From Bacteroidales bacterium (lineage in GTDB: Bacteria > Bacteroidota > Bacteroidia > Bacteroidales > UBA10428): a DNA stretch of 6,447 nt. Shown piece after piece: positions 5,820-6,447 of this stretch. How positions within the stretch are numbered: position 1 is the first letter of the stretch; every line of letters begins with the position of its first letter. Where the stretch lies: NCBI GenBank assembly GCA_030626465.1, contig DAOUOU010000159.1:1-6447 (forward strand), given 5' to 3'. The position numbers and the translations under genes are program-made. The notes under the pieces are model-generated. The model saw nothing but the letters and a program-made list of their open reading frames with translations. It was not told the origin of the DNA and did not search any database.

Positions 5820-5931
5820 TCATAAATATTTTCAAACCTGTTGCCTATGTAAAATAATTCACAGAATCTTCATAAAATAATACTATTCCTAACAGCACTT
5901 TTAAAAGTTACCCTAACTAATATTTTAAAAC

Positions 5932-6447
5932 ATGCAAATCAGAATTAAAAAACCTAAATGGAGGATTGTAGCTGTGTTGACCGCAATGGTTTTCATGCTA
6001 CAAACCAGTCTTTACGGCTCATTACCAAACGATTCTGGTAATCAGCAAGAGCCTGTCACAGTAACGGGAAAAGTTACGGACGCAACAACGGGTACAGGCC
6101 TACCCGGAGTTTCAATCCAGCTAAAAGGTACCACAACGGGTACCACAACTGACATCGACGGTAATTTTACAATCAGTGCAAAGATCGGCGATGTACTTGT
6201 ATTTAGTTTTGTAGGCTATTTAACAGAAGAGGTTAACCTCACCGGACAAACAACTATTGACCTGACTATGATCGAAGACATTATCGGATTAGAGGAAATA
6301 GTTGTCATTGGATACGGTGTTCAGAAGAAAAAGCTGAATACAGGAGCGACCCTCAATGTTAAGGGTGAAGATATTCAGGCCTTGAATACTACATCCGCCA
6401 TGGATGCTTTACAAGGTATCGCCCCGGGAGTTAATATTACCCAATCG
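5932..6447 (+). CDS. SusC/RagA-family TonB-dependent outer-membrane receptor, partial (N-terminus)
   Basis: The first 172 codons of a protein that in this family usually runs to about 1,000 residues; the window cuts it. SusC-type receptors form an outer-membrane barrel that imports glycans, peptides or other nutrients together with a SusD lipoprotein, powered by TonB. A basic start (MQIRIKKPKWR) and a hydrophobic stretch at 12-29 form a signal peptide. Residues 43-113 are a carboxypeptidase-D-like regulatory domain (VTGKVTDATTGTGLPGVSIQ, then GTTTDIDGNFTI and FSFVGY). The TonB box region LEEIVVIGYGVQKK (120-133) follows, and the plug begins after it (ALQGIAPGVNI at 159-169). The start is set by the signal peptide; there is no Shine-Dalgarno. 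Substrate cannot be told from this part. No FecR or sigma-factor gene is seen upstream, so regulation may act through the promoter region and the 22-base repeat. Confidence 0.95.
   Translation, partial: MQIRIKKPKWRIVAVLTAMVFMLQTSLYGSLPNDSGNQQEPVTVTGKVTDATTGTGLPGVSIQLKGTTTGTTTDIDGNFTISAKIGDVLVFSFVGYLTEEVNLTGQTTIDLTMIEDIIGLEEIVVIGYGVQKKKLNTGATLNVKGEDIQALNTTSAMDALQGIAPGVNITQS

Larger units (their letters stand above)
5345..5931. other. Long spacer between thrH and the SusC-like gene
   Basis: No intact gene is seen on either strand in these 587 bases. The left half carries two short coding-like remnants, listed separately. The right half, from about 5640, is AT-rich and holds a two-copy 22-base tandem repeat and a promoter for the receptor gene. 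No clear terminator follows thrH. Confidence 0.7.

Overview
The window looks like chromosomal DNA from a member of the Bacteroidota. The signs are a SusC/RagA-type TonB-dependent receptor at the right edge, several matches to the Bacteroidota -7 promoter element (TAnnTTTG), genes that mostly lack a Shine-Dalgarno sequence, and a futalosine-pathway menaquinone gene at the left edge. The exact lineage cannot be fixed from the sequence alone.

Left part (1-2294). A futalosine hydrolase gene (mqnB, minus strand, C-terminus outside the window) is divergent from folE (GTP cyclohydrolase I). folE is followed by fabD (malonyl-CoA:ACP transacylase). fabD has its own clear TAnnTTTG promoter element and ends at a textbook GC hairpin with a run of seven T. 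These are ordinary housekeeping genes with all expected active-site residues.

Middle part (2295-5344), the most interesting. This is a rearranged threonine locus. It starts with only about the first 70 codons of an aspartokinase, probably the thrA-type aspartokinase/homoserine dehydrogenase. The stop codon of that stub overlaps by ATGA the start of an intact HAD-superfamily sugar-phosphatase-like gene. Three bases later comes a complete threonine synthase (thrC). After a 120-base spacer comes thrH, the HAD-family phosphoserine phosphatase/homoserine phosphotransferase. No homoserine kinase gene is present between the stub and thrC. The local gene set therefore suggests that homoserine is phosphorylated by ThrH (phosphoserine as donor) and converted to threonine by ThrC. 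Aspartokinase and homoserine dehydrogenase would have to come from elsewhere or be missing.

Right part (5345-6447). A spacer of nearly 600 bases holds two short coding-like remnants, a two-copy 22-base AT-rich tandem repeat and a good Bacteroidota promoter. It leads into the N-terminal 172 codons of a SusC-like outer-membrane receptor (signal peptide, carboxypeptidase-like beta-sandwich domain, TonB box, start of the plug), cut by the window edge.
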